Origin: Tragulus kanchil
Taxonomy: Eukaryota > Chordata > Mammalia > Artiodactyla > Tragulidae
Length of the DNA stretch: 64,000 nt
NCBI GenBank assembly: GCA_022376925.1
Contig: JAIOJX010000005.1
Location: 12,304,501 to 12,368,500, forward strand
Reading direction: 5' to 3'
The translations under genes were made by a program, and so were the position numbers. Positions 33,111-43,455 of this stretch are shown here, in pieces. The notes beneath the pieces were generated by a model that made no database searches, was not told where the DNA came from, and saw only the letters and a list, made by a program, of their open reading frames with translations. How positions within the stretch are numbered: the stretch's first letter is position 1; every line of letters begins with the position of its first letter.

Positions 33111-33575
33111 GCAGCGGAATGCCTGTCCCCCGACCACCTCATTTATTCCTAGCTGTAGCTTCCAAACAGTGCCATTTCAAGGGACATTGACACAGCAGCC
33201 AAGTTCACTGGAGCTGGAGCTGCCGCAGCAGGGGCAGCTGGCTCTGGCTGGAATGGGACGGTGCTCGGGAGCCTCTTCATTGGTTATGCCAGGAACCGTT
33301 CTCTGAGGCAGCAGCTCTCCTCCTACGCCACTCTGGGCTTTGCCCTCTCGGAGGCCATGGGGGGCTCTTCTGCCTGACGGTGGCCTTTCTCATTCTCTTT
33401 GCCATGTGAAGGAGCTGTTCCCACCTCCCGTAGTTCTTCCTCCCGTGTTATTCTGCCCTGTATGTTCCTTTTCCTGCACCGCCCTAGGCGGCCTGGGGAA
33501 AGTGATTGGCTCAGGGCTTGACAGAAGGAAGACAAATAAATACTGTATTGATAAGAAAAAAAGGCAGGGGAATGC
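33111..33575 (+). pseudogene. ATP5MC1: Processed pseudogene of ATP synthase membrane subunit c (5' truncated)
   Basis: From 33183 the frame reads as mature subunit c, the proton-carrying ring protein of mitochondrial F0: D-I-D-T-A-A-K-F start, glycine-rich stretch, G-Y-A-R-N, and G-F-A-L-S-E-A-M-G with the proton-binding glutamate. There are no introns. After the ATG at 33357 two extra G shift the frame and give an early stop; the true end, GCCATGTGA, lies at 33401-33409 in another frame. One residue of the GxGxGxG region is deleted. The 3' UTR keeps AATAAA (33535-33540) followed by a short poly-A. GCAGCGGAATGC (33111-33122) and GCAGGGGAATGC (33564-33575) look like a target-site duplication. 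Assignment to paralogue ATP5MC1 rests on a remembered 3' UTR and is less sure than subunit c itself. Confidence 0.88.
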
Positions 33576-35755
33576 TCTCCATCCTTCACATTTCCAGTCC
33601 CTTCTCCCATTCCTCCTGTGAGGGCAAGGGTTTCCCAAAAGGGCCAGTCCCTGGTTCTTGAAGCCCAAATGGTCCAGGAAAGGAAGGGCAACGTAGCAAG
33701 GCTTCCAGCAAGCTTACAGAAAAGATGGCCCACACCTCTTCCACCCGAGTGTCAGAGGCTGAACTCCATCGGACAATTAACAAAATCTAATTTTATCTAA
33801 GGAGAGATGAGCTGTAAAGGCAAATACTCCTGAGAGAAATAGCAAGTTGGTTGAAGGTCAGTCGGTGCTTGTTCTGACAAATAGCCCTTCTTTGCAACCA
33901 GATTTGATCGAGGAGCAGAACTGGGAGCAGAGGGGAAACCCAGGCGCAATTACAGGAGGGCAGAAGAGGGATTCTCTGCCTCCTTCCCCCGGAGACTCCC
34001 TTCCTTCTGCCAAGACCTTGTCTCATCCTCTCATTCAGAGCATCAAGCAGCTGTCAGAAAAGCCATTCCCATTCACATCCCAAAGCTCTAGCATCCCATT
34101 CTCCAAGTCACCCAGCCCATGAGTCCTCGCTCCAAGTTTTTTGCAGAAAACGTTTTCTTTATGCATAGAGGGTCCAACTTTTCTCAGCCAAATTTCAAAT
34201 TTTCAACGCATTATCATTTACACTAGCGGAAAGGTAAAAATCACCCAAGTGTCCATCAGCAGGTGAATGAATACACAAAGTAAACATACCATGGAATATG
34301 ATTCAGTCTTGAAAAAGGAACAAAGTTCTAATATGTGTCACAACAGGAACTTCAAAGACCTTATACCAGGTAAAATAAGCCAGACACAAAAGGACAAAAA
34401 TTGTATGATTTTGCTTCTATGAGGTGCCTAAAACAGACAAGTTTATGGATATATTCTACCCTAGAGAGTTGCTAGGGGTAGTAGGGAGGAATGGGGAGTC
34501 ATTGTTTTTTATTTTATTTTATTTTATTATTTTTGTCTCTTTCTTTGTCATTGTTTAATTTGGTATAGACTTTCTGTTTAGAATGATGAAAAAGTTCAGG
34601 AAATGGGTAGTGGTGGTCTTTGTACAACCATGTGAACATATTTAATACCAAAATTTTCCAGCAGCAGGGGAATGCTCTCCATCCTTCACATTTCCAGTCC
34701 CTTCTCCCATTCCTCCTGTGAGGGCAAGGGTTTCCCAAAAGGGCCAGTCCCTGGTTCTTGAAGCCCAAATGGTCCAGGAAAGGAAGGGCAACGTAGCAAG
34801 GCTTCCAGCAAGCTTACAGAAAAGATGGCCCACACCTCTTCCACCCGAGTGTCAGAGGCTGAACTCCATCGGACAATTAACAAAATCTAATTTTATCTAA
34901 GGAGAGATGAGCTGTAAAGGCAAATACTCCTGAGAGAAATAGCAAGTTGGTTGAAGGTCAGTCGGTGCTTGTTCTGACAAATAGCCCTTCTTTGCAACCA
35001 GATTTGATCGAGGAGCAGAACTGGGAGCAGAGGGGAAACCCAGGCGCAATTACAGGAGGGCAGAAGAGGGATTCTCTGCCTCCTTCCCCAGGAGACTCCC
35101 TTCCTTCTGCCAAGACCTTGTCTCATCCTCTCATTCAGAGCATCAAGCAGCTGTCAGAAAAGCCATTCCCATTCACATCCCAAAGCTCTAGCATCCCATT
35201 CTCCAAGTCACCCAGCCCATGAGTCCTCGCTCCAAGTTTTTTGCAGAAAAACGTTTTCTTTATGCATAGAGGGTCCAACTTTTCTCAGCCAAATTTCAAA
35301 TTTTCAACGCATTATCATTTACACTAGCGGAAAGGTAAAAATCACCCAAGTGTCCATCAGCAGGTGAATGAATACACAAAGTAAACATACCATGGAATAT
35401 GATTCAGTCTTGAAAAAGGAACAAAGTTCTAATATGTGTCACAACAGGAACTTCAAAGACCTTATACCAGGTAAAATAAGCCAGACACAAAAGGACAAAA
35501 ATTGTATGATTTTGCTTCTATGAGGTGCCTAAAACAGACAAGTTTATGGATATATTCTACCCTAGAGAGTTGCTAGGGGTAGTAGGGAGGAATGGGGAGT
35601 CATTGTTTTTTATTTTATTTTATTTTATTATTTTTGTCTCTTTCTTTGTCATTGTTTAATTTGGTATAGACTTTCTGTTTAGAATGATGAAAAAGTTCAG
35701 GAAATGGGTAGTGGTGGTCTTTGTACAACCATGTGAACATATTTAATACCAGAAA
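33564..35755 (+). repeat. Tandem duplication D9 (offset 1100-1101)
   Basis: Bases 33564-34661 recur at 34664-35755, beginning exactly after the pseudogene poly-A. One substitution (CCCCCGG against CCCCAGG near 33988/35088) and a one-base A-run indel separate the copies. The last 20 bases of copy 1 (ACCAAAATTTTCCAGCA) resemble a damaged version of ACCAGAAAATTGTATAAC in copy 2. Confidence 0.95.
34190..34655 (+). mobile_element. L1M LINE 3' end, first copy
   Basis: CCCAAGTGTCCATCAGCAGG, AAATAAGCCAGACACAAAAGG, TATGATTTTGCTTCTATGAGG and GATGATGAAAAAGTTCAGG follow the 3' end of an old L1 in order. A TTTTA repeat (34505-34533) lies inside. The 3' terminus is lost at the D9 join; the second copy carries it. 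Confidence 0.85.
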
Positions 35756-35854
35756 ATTGTATAACTTGCTGTTGAGTCACTAAGTCATGTCTGACTCTGC
35801 GACCCCATGGACTGCACCACGCCAGGCTTCCCTGTCCTTCGCCATAATTGTATA
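35755..35854 (-). mobile_element. BovB-type 3' fragment in the L1M tail
   Basis: GTTGAGTCACTAAGTCATGTC, CCCATGGACTGCACCACGCC and AGGCTTCCCTGTCC are the reversed BovB-like tail. AATTGTATA flanks it (35755-35763 and 35846-35854), a 9-base target-site duplication. Confidence 0.85.
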
Positions 35855-35856
35855 TC

Positions 35857-36210
35857 TAAAAGTGGCTAAGAGCTTCCCTGGTGGTCCAGTGGGTAAGCAC
35901 ACCGCCTTGCCATGCAAGGGGCGCCAGTTCAATCCCTGGCCTGGGAAGATCCCACGTGCAGCGGAGCGGCTGGACCCATGTGTCCAATTACCAAGCCGGG
36001 GCTCTGGAGCGCATGCGCCCAGAGCCGGTGCTCTGCGACGAGAGGCCACTGCCATGGGAGGCCCACACGGGCCAAAGAAGAAAGATGGATGAAAATAAAT
36101 AATGAAAGACCAATAGAAGTGGCCCGCCTTCCCCCTCCCTCCCCAACCCGCACCCCCCCCCAAAAAAATTTAAAAATAAATAAATAAATAAGTAAAATAA
36201 AAGTGGCTAA
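35857..36210 (+). mobile_element. Young CHR-related SINE, long-tail form, in the L1M tail
   Basis: The element at 35870-36197 has the head CTTCCCTGGTGGTCCAGTGG, body GCAGCGGAGCGGCTGGACCC, end CCAATAGAAGTGGCCCGCC, C-rich stretch and a TAAATAAATAAATAAG tail. TAAAAGTGGCTAA occurs on both sides (35857-35869 and 36198-36210), 13 bases exactly. Confidence 0.93.
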
Positions 36211-36250
36211 AATAGAAATTCTATCCTATGTATATTCTGCCAAATATATA

Positions 36251-37212
36251 TATATTTTTTAATGTTAGGCAATGACCACTCTCCCCAAGCTCTCACATAT
36301 CTTTTGCACTCTCTCTGACCCCGTATTCCGTGCTGATTTATTGAGCACCAACAAGCAAGGGAGAGTCAGTCCAGGAGCAAAGGGAGTCCACCGAGGGGAC
36401 CCTGCTGACGGGCCAGCTCTTAGGCCAAAAGCAAAGACGGGGCTGCCTCCACACTTCTCCAGTAGCACACCTGGGCAGCCTGCACTCTGTTGCATCACCC
36501 CCTCCGTGAGCCTCTCTGACCCACAGGCTCAAGCTCTATCTCCTCAGGCCAGAGTTCAGCACTCTCTCCTCTGGCCCCAGCCCAGCGTTCCTACTTCTCT
36601 TCCACCAGCCTCTACAAACTACTCCAGCCATTCAGCTCATGCCCCATTTTCCAATTACACCTTGTAACAACGCTGCTGCCTCTCCTGCCTACCTTCCAAA
36701 GTCCATCCTGAGCCCAGATGCTCAGGGAACCCTCCTCGAGCTAGTCCTCCGACAGAGGCATGAGCCCTTCCTGAGCTCTGGGCTCACAGTTCTCTTCATC
36801 TGCATCCTTCTCTTTATTGCTTGGTTATGTAATAGATCTACCAGTGGTGGTGATTAGATTCTAAGATGAAGGCTCTAAGGAACTTTAAGAGATTATTTCA
36901 ATTGAGTCCCTTAACAGGTGGTGAGAGCACCAAGCCTGAGCAATGATCTGCCCGGCGCCCTAGCCCTCATTAGTGGCAGAGGAGGGCGAAGAAGCCCTGT
37001 CGTCCTATCGACTACCTCCTCTATCCTCCATAGCACCATGTGGCCTCTTGGAACTGTTTTACATGTGTCGGCCTTATTGTCCCCAGTAGGGTTTTGAAGC
37101 TCCATCCAGGCAGGCAAGGCCCACACCCCATGCCGTTTGTGTCCTCACAATTTCCAGCACCATCTTAATTATGAGTCCATGTTGGAACCCTAGAGGTATT
37201 TTTAGGTCATCC
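36251..37212. other. Unique DNA, no gene seen
   Basis: A C-rich middle part (36300-36720) keeps open frames on both strands without domains. No transposon recognised. Possible intron or intergenic DNA. Confidence 0.4.
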
Positions 37213-37257
37213 CCTTAACTGCCCTGGCCTAAAAGTTCTCTTTTAAAGGTTTCTTAA

Positions 37258-37475
37258 AAATGGGCTTTTCTGGTGGTCCAGAGGGTAAAGAGTCCATCTT
37301 GCAGTGCAAGGGGAGCCAGTTCAATCTCTGGCCCACGCTGGGCTGGTGTGTCCAATTACAAGCCAGCACTCTGGAACACATGTGCCCAGAGCCGGTGCTC
37401 TGCAATGAGAGAGGCCACTGCAATGGGAGGCCCACACAGGCCAAAGAATAAAGATGGATGAAAATAAATGATGGC
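37258..37475 (+). mobile_element. Older member of the young CHR-related SINE group (also at 38403-38620)
   Basis: GGGCTTTTCTGGTGGTCCAG, CTTGCAGTGCAAGGGGAGCC, CCAATTACAAGCCAGC and GAGAGGCCACTGCAATGGG keep the element order. The GATCCCACATGCCGCGGAG segment is deleted and substitutions are more common than in the other members, so it is probably an older copy. Confidence 0.82.
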
Positions 37476-38194
37476 TTAGAGGCCAACAAGAAAAAAGAAA
37501 GTGTGTCCCTCTTACACTGAAAGGTAAATAAATTGTATATATAAAAAGAAAGAATAAGATCTTTTTCTCCTCTTCCAATTTGGAATCTCTTCCTGATGAG
37601 TTTTCTAGGGGTAAGTTAGGCAAAGCAAAACAAAAGCAGGTGGATAACAGAGCTGAAGAAACGGCCAATTTTTGCAGCCTCAGAAGTACATTCAGTGTAC
37701 TCCTTGGCCTGAACTGTGGACGCACCATACGTTGGACCAGACAGACTTGCTCTAATTTTATCTCCACTTTGCAGGCAGATAGCATCCCTGAGTTGGTTCA
37801 CTTCATCTCTTTCCCAGACTCCACTGCTCTTGCCGCTCGGCCGTGTGGGTGTTCTCTCAGTTGGAACAGACAGAGGCTACCGCTGCCTCCCTACACCTCT
37901 CAGAAAGAAAAAGGGAAAACATAGCTTCACCTCACTCATGAGAGAGACTGAAGCCTCCAGGCAGGCGCGGCAGGATTTGCCTGGGGGATGGTTTTGCACA
38001 AGGCCCATCGCCTAGGACCAGGCCAGCTCTCCTCCTGCCGATGAGCTCCCGTTTCCAGGAACAGCTCCCTCCTGCAGCCCGGCGGAAGCCATCGAGCAGG
38101 ATGGGACTTGTGCCGTCGCAGGCCACAGAACCCGAGGTCCTGGGGGCAGGGATGGGCCCTCCTGCCAGCCCATCAGCCCTGGCGTTAGATGGTG
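37476..38194. other. Unique DNA, nothing recognised (repeated at 38621-39339)
   Basis: No family recognised. Several short open frames are preserved in both copies only because the copies are the same sequence. Confidence 0.4.
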
Positions 38195-38366
38195 CTGTGC
38201 AGTGCTTAGTCACTCAGTCCTGTCTGACTCTTTGAGACCTTTAACTGCAGCCCACCAGGCTCCTCTGTCCACGGGATTCTCCAGGCAAGAATACTGGAGT
38301 GGGTTGCCATGCCCTCCTCCAGGGGATCTTCCCAACCCAGGGATCGGACCCAGGTCTCTCACATTG
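38195..38366 (-). mobile_element. Bov-tA SINE, first copy, cut at the D10 join
   Basis: GTGCTTAGTCACTCAGTCC, AATACTGGAGTGGGTTGCC and CCCAGGGATCGGACCCAGG identify a reversed Bov-tA. It stops at CTCACATTG where the sequence jumps back. Confidence 0.88.
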
Positions 38367-39339
38367 GGACTTGCCAGCCCATAAGTTCTTTTTAAGGTTC
38401 TTAAAATGGGCTTTTCTGGTGGTCCAGAGGGTAAGAGTCCATCTTGCAGTGCAAGGGGAGCCAGTTCAATCTCTGGCCCACGCTGGGCTGGTGTGTCCAA
38501 TTACAAGCCAGCACTCTGGAACACATGTGCCCAGAGCCGGTGCTCTGCAATGAGAGAGGCCACTGCAATGGGAGGCCCACACAGGCCAAAGAATAAAGAT
38601 GGATGAAAATAAATGATGGCTTAGAGGCCAACAAGAAAAAAGAAAGTGTGTCCCTCTTACACTGAAAGGTAAATAAATTGTATATATAAAAAGAAAGAAT
38701 AAGATCTTTTTCTCCTCTTCCAATTTGGAATCTCTTCCTGATGAGTTTTCTAGGGGTAAGTTAGGCAAAGCAAAACAAAAGCAGGTGGATAACAGAGCTG
38801 AAGAAACGGCCAATTTTTGCAGCCTCAGAAGTACATTCAGTGTACTCCTTGGCCTGAACTGTGGACGCACCATACGTTGGACCAGACAGACTTGCTCTAA
38901 TTTTATCTCCACTTTGCAGGCAGATAGCATCCCTGAGTTGGTTCACTTCATCTCTTTCCCAGACTCCACTGCTCTTGCCGCTCGGCCGTGTGGGTGTTCT
39001 CTCAGTTGGAACAGACAGAGGCTACCGCTGCCTCCCTACACCTCTCAGAAAGAAAAAGGGAAAACATAGCTTCACCTCACTCATGAGAGAGACTGAAGCC
39101 TCCAGGCAGGCGCGGCAGGATTTGCCTGGGGGATGGTTTTGCACAAGGCCCATCGCCTAGGACCAGGCCAGCTCTCCTCCTGCCGATGAGCTCCCGTTTC
39201 CAGGAACAGCTCCCTCCTGCAGCCCGGCGGAAGCCATCGAGCAGGATGGGACTTGTGCCGTCGCAGGCCACAGAACCCGAGGTCCTGGGGGCAGGGATGG
39301 GCCCTCCTGCCAGCCCATCAGCCCTGGCGTTAGATGGTG

Positions 39340-39552
39340 CTGTGCAGTGCTTAGTCACTCAGTCCTGTCTGACTCTTTGAGACCTTTAACTGCAGCCCAC
39401 CAGGCTCCTCTGTCCACGGGATTCTCCAGGCAAGAATACTGGAGTGGGTTGCCATGCCCTCCTCCAGGGGATCTTCCCAACCCAGGGATCGGACCCAGGT
39501 CTCTCACATTGCAGGCAGATTCTTAAGTGTCCGAGCCACTAGGGAAGCCGGG
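39340..39552 (-). mobile_element. Bov-tA SINE, complete copy
   Basis: The same element as at 38195, here with its tRNA head: TTGCAGGCAGATTCTTAAG and GAGCCACTAGGGAAGCC. Confidence 0.9.
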
Positions 39553-40503
39553 AGTTAGATGGTGAGGGGGAGAAAGCAAACCTGGGGAGAGTTCTGAGCG
39601 CTGAGGAGCTCTGGTGAGGAAAGATGAGGAAGGGAGATCTAGGTCCATAATTACAGAATCTTCGTGCAAAAGTTAATTAAAACTTGGGCGAAAACGACCA
39701 CCAGAAACAAGTGTCATTCATCACCTTAAAACACCAATGAAGGTAAACACTGCTATAGACTCAGGCAAAGACAGGGAGGCGGCAGGAAAGAGGGGCGATC
39801 CCTCCAGATATCAAGCAAATCAAATTACCCTCAAGGCCTGGCCAGACACAGGCATTCATCACCGGTTATCCAGGCTGCACACCTGTATGGGAAGGTGAAC
39901 CTGGGAGTTCCAAAGGACTCCAGCCAACCCAGCAGCCAGGTGCCTGCCCCGGGTCAGACAGGCTGGGGAAGGAGGGGGCAGAAAGGAAGAGACCACGTCA
40001 CGTGCCTCCCCTTACAGCTCCGGGGGTGGGGGACGCGGGGTGGGGGCAGGCGGGAGGAGGAGCCACAGCAGAACTGACTTCGGACAGGTGAGTGCGACCC
40101 CAGCTCTCCAGCCGAAGTCCCTCCTGCTGTTTCAGATTCCCTACACAGCGTCCTTAGGAGCTGGCAATTTCTTGAGGACCGGGCAAGAGAGGGTCCAGCC
40201 CCTAAATCCTTGCTGTGACCCGGTTTTCTCCTCTCTTGACATTCAAATTGGAGCAGGAAGGAGAGGAGGAGGAAGGTGGGCTGGGGACTGGGGTGGGGTG
40301 AAGAGGGGACAAAGTGAGGTTCTGACTGTTTCCCGGGTTTTTTCCACCCCCAAGCGATACCCCAAGGCTGCTCCCAGGCTGAACCCTCTCACGAAAAGGG
40401 GCTGGAAAACCGCTCAGCCATCCGGGCTGGGAGCTATTTGCACTTGATGAGAAATTTCAAGTGGGAACCATCTGAGTCCGTGCCTGCGTGAATGCAACCG
40501 TGC
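39553..40503. other. Unique DNA with a possible conserved non-coding part
   Basis: No transposon or exon recognised. Around 39640-39760 AT-rich words such as CATAATTACAGAATC and AGTTAATTAAAAC cluster, which can accompany developmental enhancers. The GC-rich part at 39950-40060 contains CpG and ACGTCACGTG. This is composition only. Confidence 0.3.
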
Positions 40504-42665
40504 ATTTAGAAGGAACAAATGATTTATTAGTGGGGCCTCCACAAAGTCTCCTTCCAAAAGGGAAGGAGCTCCTCCCCACCCCCGGCCCCACTCCCTTATC
40601 GTTAAAAGCTTGAAGGGGTAGAATCCATTTGGGCTCTTAAGCCAGCTTGCAAGGGAGTCGCAGCTAATCAGGCAGCCGGCTCCGCTCCTCCAGCCTTTCT
40701 CTGAGTACAACAATATGTATAAACTGGCAAAATGGACTGCAGGCCACTTTGATGTTAAACAAAGAGGGAAACTCCAAGACAGCTAAAAACTGTATTCCTG
40801 TTTAACCCCTCCGTGTCCTTTCTACAGAGCCCATTAAAACTCCCCCAGCCCAGTAAGGAACCATGATCATTTCAGACAGACCCAAATGTCTCCTGGAAAA
40901 GAGAACGGCCAGTCTCATCCTCCGAAATACTTGTTCTGACTATAAGAGATGCTCTTCGGAGCCATTGTCAGGGCCTCACGTCCTAAGATTTGTAGATACA
41001 GCATCTCAAATGAATCCTCACAACACCTCCGTGAGATCTGTATTATCATCTCATTGTGAAGATGGAGCCACAGAGAGGTTAAGGGACGAGCCTCTTACGT
41101 CTCAACCTGTAACACTCTGGTCTCAAGGGTTCCGGAACCTTCTTGGAACACAAAGTTGGGGATGTTTCTGATTCTTCTGGATGAACTCCCTTTGCTTGGG
41201 AATGGAATGGTTTGCATACACAAACCTGTCAGCCAAAATCTATCCCTTTAGAGACAAATCTTTTAAAGTTTTTAAATCGTTTCAGATAGAATTTTTCTAA
41301 AATATACTGTATGCTCCCAGGGTTTACACAAGAGAACATGCCTAGGGAATGCTCAGAAGCATGGGTCCTGGGCCAGCAGGAATTCCAGTCTTTAGGTCCT
41401 CAGTGATGCTAAGGAAGGAAGAGTGAGCAAGAGGATGACCTCCTGGTGAGGTGGGGAAGAGGGATGATCCAGGAACAGCCTCGCCCCTGAGGAATAAAAG
41501 AGCACCAGGAAGACTTTCTGAAATGCAGTCAGAAAACCAGCCCTGGATCAAGAAGTAAGAACCTTACAAGAAGATTCTGGCACAAATTTAGAAGGAACAA
41601 ATGATTTATTAGTGGGGCCTCCACAAAGTCTCCTTCCAAAAGGGAAGGAGCTCCTCCCCACCCCCGGCCCCACTCCCTTATCGTTAAAAGCTTGAAGGGG
41701 TAGAATCCATTTGGGCTCTTAAGCCAGCTTGCAAGGGAGTCGCAGCTAATCAGGCAGCCGGCTCCGCTCCTCCAGCCTTTCTCTGAGTACAACAATATGT
41801 ATAAACTGGCAAAATGGACTGCAGGCCACTTTGATGTTAAACAAAGAGGGGAAACTCCAAGACAGCTAAAAACTGTATTCCTGTTTAACCCCTCCGTGTC
41901 CTTTCTACAGAGCCCATTAAAACTCCCCCAGCCCAGTAAGGAACCATGATCATTTCAGACAGACCCAAATGTCTCCTGGAAAAGAGAACGGCCAGTCTCA
42001 TCCTCCGAAATACTTGTTCTGACTATAAGAGATGCTCTTCGGAGCCATTGTCAGGGCCTCACGTCCTAAGATTTGTAGATACAGCATCTCAAATGAATCC
42101 TCACAACACCTCCGTGAGATCTGTATTATCATCTCATTGTGAAGATGGAGCCACAGAGAGGTTAAGGGACGAGCCTCTTACGTCTCAACCTGTAACACTC
42201 TGGTCTCAAGGGTTCCGGAACCTTCTTGGAACACAAAGTTGGGGATGTTTCTGATTCTTCTGGATGAACTCCCTTTGCTTGGGAATGGAATGGTTTGCAT
42301 ACACAAACCTGTCAGCCAAAATCTATCCCTTTAGAGACAAATCTTTTAAAGTTTTTAAATCGTTTCAGATAGAATTTTTCTAAAATATACTGTATGCTCC
42401 CAGGGTTTACACAAGAGAACATGCCTAGGGAATGCTCAGAAGCATGGGTCCTGGGCCAGCAGGAATTCCAGTCTTTAGGTCCTCAGTGATGCTAAGGAAG
42501 GAAGAGTGAGCAAGAGGATGACCTCCTGGTGAGGTGGGGAAGAGGGATGATCCAGGAACAGCCTCGCCCCTGAGGAATAAAAGAGCACCAGGAAGACTTT
42601 CTGAAATGCAGTCAGAAAACCAGCCCTGGATCAAGAAGTAAGAACCTTACAAGAAGATTCTGGCA
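40504..42665 (+). repeat. Tandem duplication D11 (offset 1082-1083)
   Basis: Bases 40504-41582 recur at 41586-42665, with a single G-run indel (GAGGGAAAC against GAGGGGAAAC). The join keeps only three extra bases (CAA) between the copies. Confidence 0.95.
40935..41130 (+). mobile_element. MIR (also at 42018-42213)
   Basis: CAAATGAATCCTCACAACACC, TGTATTATCATCTCATTGTG, GATGGAGCCACAGAGAGGTTAAG and AACACTCTGGTCTC follow the MIR core and tail. Diverged but ordered over about 190 bases. Confidence 0.75.
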
Positions 42666-42984
42666 TCCATATGGTCCCATTGCTTCTTGCTAATAACCTC
42701 TATAACAAAAGATTTTTTTGAAACATATGTGTGTGAGTGAAAATGTTAACAGTGATGACCCTTAAGAGATATTATTAACCTCATTCTTCTTCCTTGTTGC
42801 TCTGACTTCTATCAGAAAGGTGAATTGGGTACTCAACTTTCAGGCAAGCCTGTACCCAAAGAGCCTGTGAAAGGAAAGACGACTTTTGACTCCTAAGCAA
42901 TGTCACGGGGATCATGGATATTATTTGGTTGTGTTCAGGCTCTGTGTCCCTAAGTCTGGACAGTGGGGATGCTTTGCACCAGGA

Positions 42985-43165
42985 GGAGCCAGCTTAGCAT
43001 CCTAGCTTGGCCACTTACCCACAGAGTGACCCAGGACACTAACCAGCATTAGATTCTGCACCTGTAACATGGGTCTAACATGACCTACTTCATGGGATAG
43101 TCACGAGAGTCAGTATTTCATGGAGAGCCCTTTGCACTTAGGCAATGAATATACTAAGTGAACAG
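42985..43165 (-). mobile_element. MIR fragment (also at 44114-44294)
   Basis: TTGGCCACTTACCCACAGAG, TTCTGCACCTGTAACATGGG, GACCTACTTCATGGGATAGTC and CCTTTGCACTTAGGC keep the order of the reversed MIR core. Diverged. Confidence 0.7.
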
Positions 43166-43234
43166 ACACATTCATGAGAGCAACAGATTTTGCCTACATT
43201 CAGAAACAGGACATCTTCCCCTTTACCTTCTCAT

Positions 43235-43455
43235 GTTGTCAAGTTAGACTTGGTGCTTACTTATGGCCGACTCTTTGCAACCCCCTGGACTGTAGCCCAA
43301 CTGGCTCCTCTCTCTATGGGATTCTCCAGGCAAGAGTACTGGAGCAGGTTGCCATTTCCTCCTCCAGGAGATCTTTCCGGCCCAGGGGCTGAACCTGTGT
43401 CACATATGACTGCTACATTGGCAGGCGGATTCCTTACCACAAGTGTCACCTGGAC
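43235..43455 (-). mobile_element. Bov-tA SINE (also at 44364-44584)
   Basis: GGCCGACTCTTTGCAACCCC, GACTGTAGCCCAACTGG, AGTACTGGAGCAGGTTGCC and GGCAGGCGGATTCCTTACC are a reversed Bov-tA, with its extreme 5' head degraded. Confidence 0.88.

Larger units (their letters stand above)
35291..36250 (+). mobile_element. L1M LINE 3' end, second copy, interrupted by two younger insertions
   Basis: The L1M end runs to CCAGAAAATTGTATA, is broken by a BovB-type fragment (35764-35845), continues AATTGTATATCTAAAAGTGGCTAA, is broken again by a young SINE (35870-36197), and finishes AAAATAGAAATTCTATCC to TATATTCTGCC. Rejoined, the host matches the usual L1 terminus pattern. It shows three layers of insertion. 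Confidence 0.88.
37213..39511 (+). repeat. Tandem duplication D10 (offset 1145)
   Basis: Bases 37213-38366 recur at about 38367-39511. The first 45 bases of copy 2 are damaged by homopolymer losses: CATAAGTTCTTTTTAAGG against CTAAAAGTTCTCTTTTAAAGG, then TTCTTAAAATGG against TTTCTTAAAAATGG. After this the copies agree. Confidence 0.95.

Noticed and set aside
34505..34533. TTTTA repeat as a transcription terminator
   Set aside because: It is a simple repeat within the tail of an old L1 element. No transcription unit is supported next to it.
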